From: SKVL01 sp046542915
Lineage (GTDB): Bacteria; Patescibacteriota; Minisyncoccia; Phycocordibacterales; CSBR16-193
DNA: 5,568 nt
Assembly (NCBI GenBank): GCA_046542915.1
Contig: JBKHAI010000039.1
Location: forward strand, 1-5,568
Reading direction: 5' to 3'
The position numbers and the translations under genes were made by a program. Of this stretch, positions 4,680-5,568 are shown in pieces. The notes under the pieces are model-generated. The model did no database searches. It had not been told where the DNA came from and worked only from the letters and a program-made list of their open reading frames with translations. Within the stretch, counting starts at the first letter, position 1. Each line of letters begins with the position of its first letter.

Positions 4680-5144
4680 ATGAAGGATATCTTAAAAGAG
4701 TTCAAAACATTCGCTCTCAAGGGTAGTGTTTTGGATCTGGCGATCGGTATTATCATAGGAGCCGCTTTCAACAGTGTTGTAAGGTCTTTGGTTGATGATA
4801 TCATTATGCCTCCAGTCGGTTTTTTGATCGGCGAAGTTGATTTTCGCGAGATCTTCTTTGTTTTAGGATCAGAGAAATACGAAACATTAAATGAAGCTCA
4901 AGAAGCTGGTGCCGCGACCTTGAATTATGGTATTTTTATAAATGCCTTGATAAGTTTTTTAATAACCGCGGTAGCCGTTTTCTTTTTAGTGAAAGCGATC
5001 AACATTATGCGTGAGAATAAAGAGAAAAAACCTGAAGCAACCAAAGTTACCAGACCCTGTCCGTTTTGTTTAACTGATATATCACGCAAAGCAAGCCGAT
5101 GCCCGAACTGCACGTCAGAGATCAGCTCTTTGGAAGGGAAATAA
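4680..5144 (+). CDS. mscL: MscL, large-conductance mechanosensitive channel with C-terminal zinc ribbon
   Basis: A 154-residue inner-membrane channel that opens under membrane tension to release solutes during osmotic downshock. The N-terminal amphipathic helix (KEFKTFALKG, 6-15) runs into TM1 (about 15-44), with the family signature DLAIGIIIGAAF (19-30) and DDIIMPP (39-45). Leu20 and Ile24 match the hydrophobic gate residues Leu19 and Val23 of E. coli. A periplasmic loop (about 46-82) and TM2 (about 83-110) follow. The tail after 118 differs from E. coli MscL (136 aa): it carries CPFC (127-130) and CPNC (141-144), a likely zinc ribbon in the cytoplasm. I chose the start at 4680 and not the ATG 24 bases upstream because MKDILKEFK matches the family N-terminus and the earlier ATG lies within the promoter repeat. 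It diverges from clpB, with folD 70 bp downstream. Confidence 0.93.
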   Translation: MKDILKEFKTFALKGSVLDLAIGIIIGAAFNSVVRSLVDDIIMPPVGFLIGEVDFREIFFVLGSEKYETLNEAQEAGAATLNYGIFINALISFLITAVAVFFLVKAINIMRENKEKKPEATKVTRPCPFCLTDISRKASRCPNCTSEISSLEGK

Positions 5145-5214
5145 GATCTTTACGGTTAAAAGTTTGTAACTAGGTAGCATTTTAATGTATCTTTACTAAG
5201 AAATAACGTTTTTT

Positions 5215-5568
5215 ATGACATATCTGCTAGATGGACTAGAACTTCAAAAGAAGATCGCGGAGGATATAAAAAAAAGAATAAAAAACTACCCGCGGCCACC
5301 TAAACTGGTTATTTTTTCTTCGGATCCTAAACCTGAGTCTCTTGTTTACATAAAAAAGAAAAAAGAGTTCGGAGAAAGCTTGGGCTGTCTGGTTGATCAT
5401 GTTTCTTTAAATACCTCCACGACGGCGGACAGTATTTTAAATTCCATCCGAGATATGGGACAAGACCCAAGTGTGGATGGCGTTATAATACAACTTCCTT
5501 TTAACTCTCACGCCAGAGTATCTGATGTTTTGGACGCGGTACCTCCGGAAAAGGACGTGGATGGTCTT
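5215..5568 (+). CDS. folD: FolD, methylenetetrahydrofolate dehydrogenase/cyclohydrolase, N-terminal part
   Basis: The first 118 codons of an open reading frame that runs off the window edge; the whole family protein is about 280-300 residues. FolD interconverts 5,10-methylene-, methenyl- and 10-formyl-tetrahydrofolate with NADP(H) in the cytosol, feeding purine and formyl-Met synthesis. Visible are the folate-domain motif S42-xx-Y45-xxx-K49 with the catalytic Tyr and Lys, VDGVIIQLPF (87-96) with Gln93, and KDVDGL (113-118) with Asp116. All match conserved E. coli FolD positions (Tyr50, Lys54, Gln98, Asp121) from memory. The NADP-binding C-terminal domain is outside the window. It lies 70 bp after mscL on the same strand. 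A weak TTGTAA/TATCTT pair (5164-5169 and 5188-5193, 18-bp spacer) could give it a promoter, or it may be read through from mscL. No Shine-Dalgarno is evident. Confidence 0.92.
   Translation, partial: MTYLLDGLELQKKIAEDIKKRIKNYPRPPKLVIFSSDPKPESLVYIKKKKEFGESLGCLVDHVSLNTSTTADSILNSIRDMGQDPSVDGVIIQLPFNSHARVSDVLDAVPPEKDVDGL

Overview
The window most resembles a low-GC, compact bacterial genome of the Patescibacteria/Parcubacteria (CPR) type. The reasons are an A/C-rich degenerate repeat between genes, mostly Shine-Dalgarno-poor starts, a small-protein toxin-antitoxin pair, and an MscL with a C-terminal zinc ribbon. This lineage call is inference. Stop codons TAA, TAG and TGA are all used normally, so code 11 or an equivalent code fits.

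Left region (1-502): the window opens in the last 31 nt of a tRNA-His gene, including an encoded CCA. Next comes about 290 bp without a protein gene. This stretch holds an inverted copy (about 69-96) and a second direct copy (299-321) of the tRNA 3' end, with several strong hairpins between them. It could be a small tRNA-linked mobile element (MITE-like) or an unrecognised structured RNA, and it is the least explained part of the window. An A/C-rich repetitive spacer follows (about 322-430), then a consensus promoter.

Toxin-antitoxin region (503-1035): a RelB/DinJ-type antitoxin and a YafQ/RelE-type mRNA interferase overlap by ATGA. They are read from a promoter placed so close to the ATG that the mRNA should be leaderless or nearly so.

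Core region (1190-5568): a five-helix MscS-related 'conserved TM helix' membrane protein (+) converges on a full-length clpB disaggregase gene (-), with one bidirectional terminator between them. clpB diverges from mscL (+), and a 5'-truncated view of folD (+) follows mscL. Two membrane proteins linked to osmotic or mechanical stress therefore flank the protein disaggregase, which suggests a stress-handling neighbourhood. FolD is a housekeeping folate enzyme.

No clearly new multi-gene system is visible. The points most worth checking are the tRNA-His-derived element with its competing hairpin, a possible internal start in clpB giving an N-domain-less isoform, the leaderless promoters, and the palindrome-rich clpB/mscL intergenic region.
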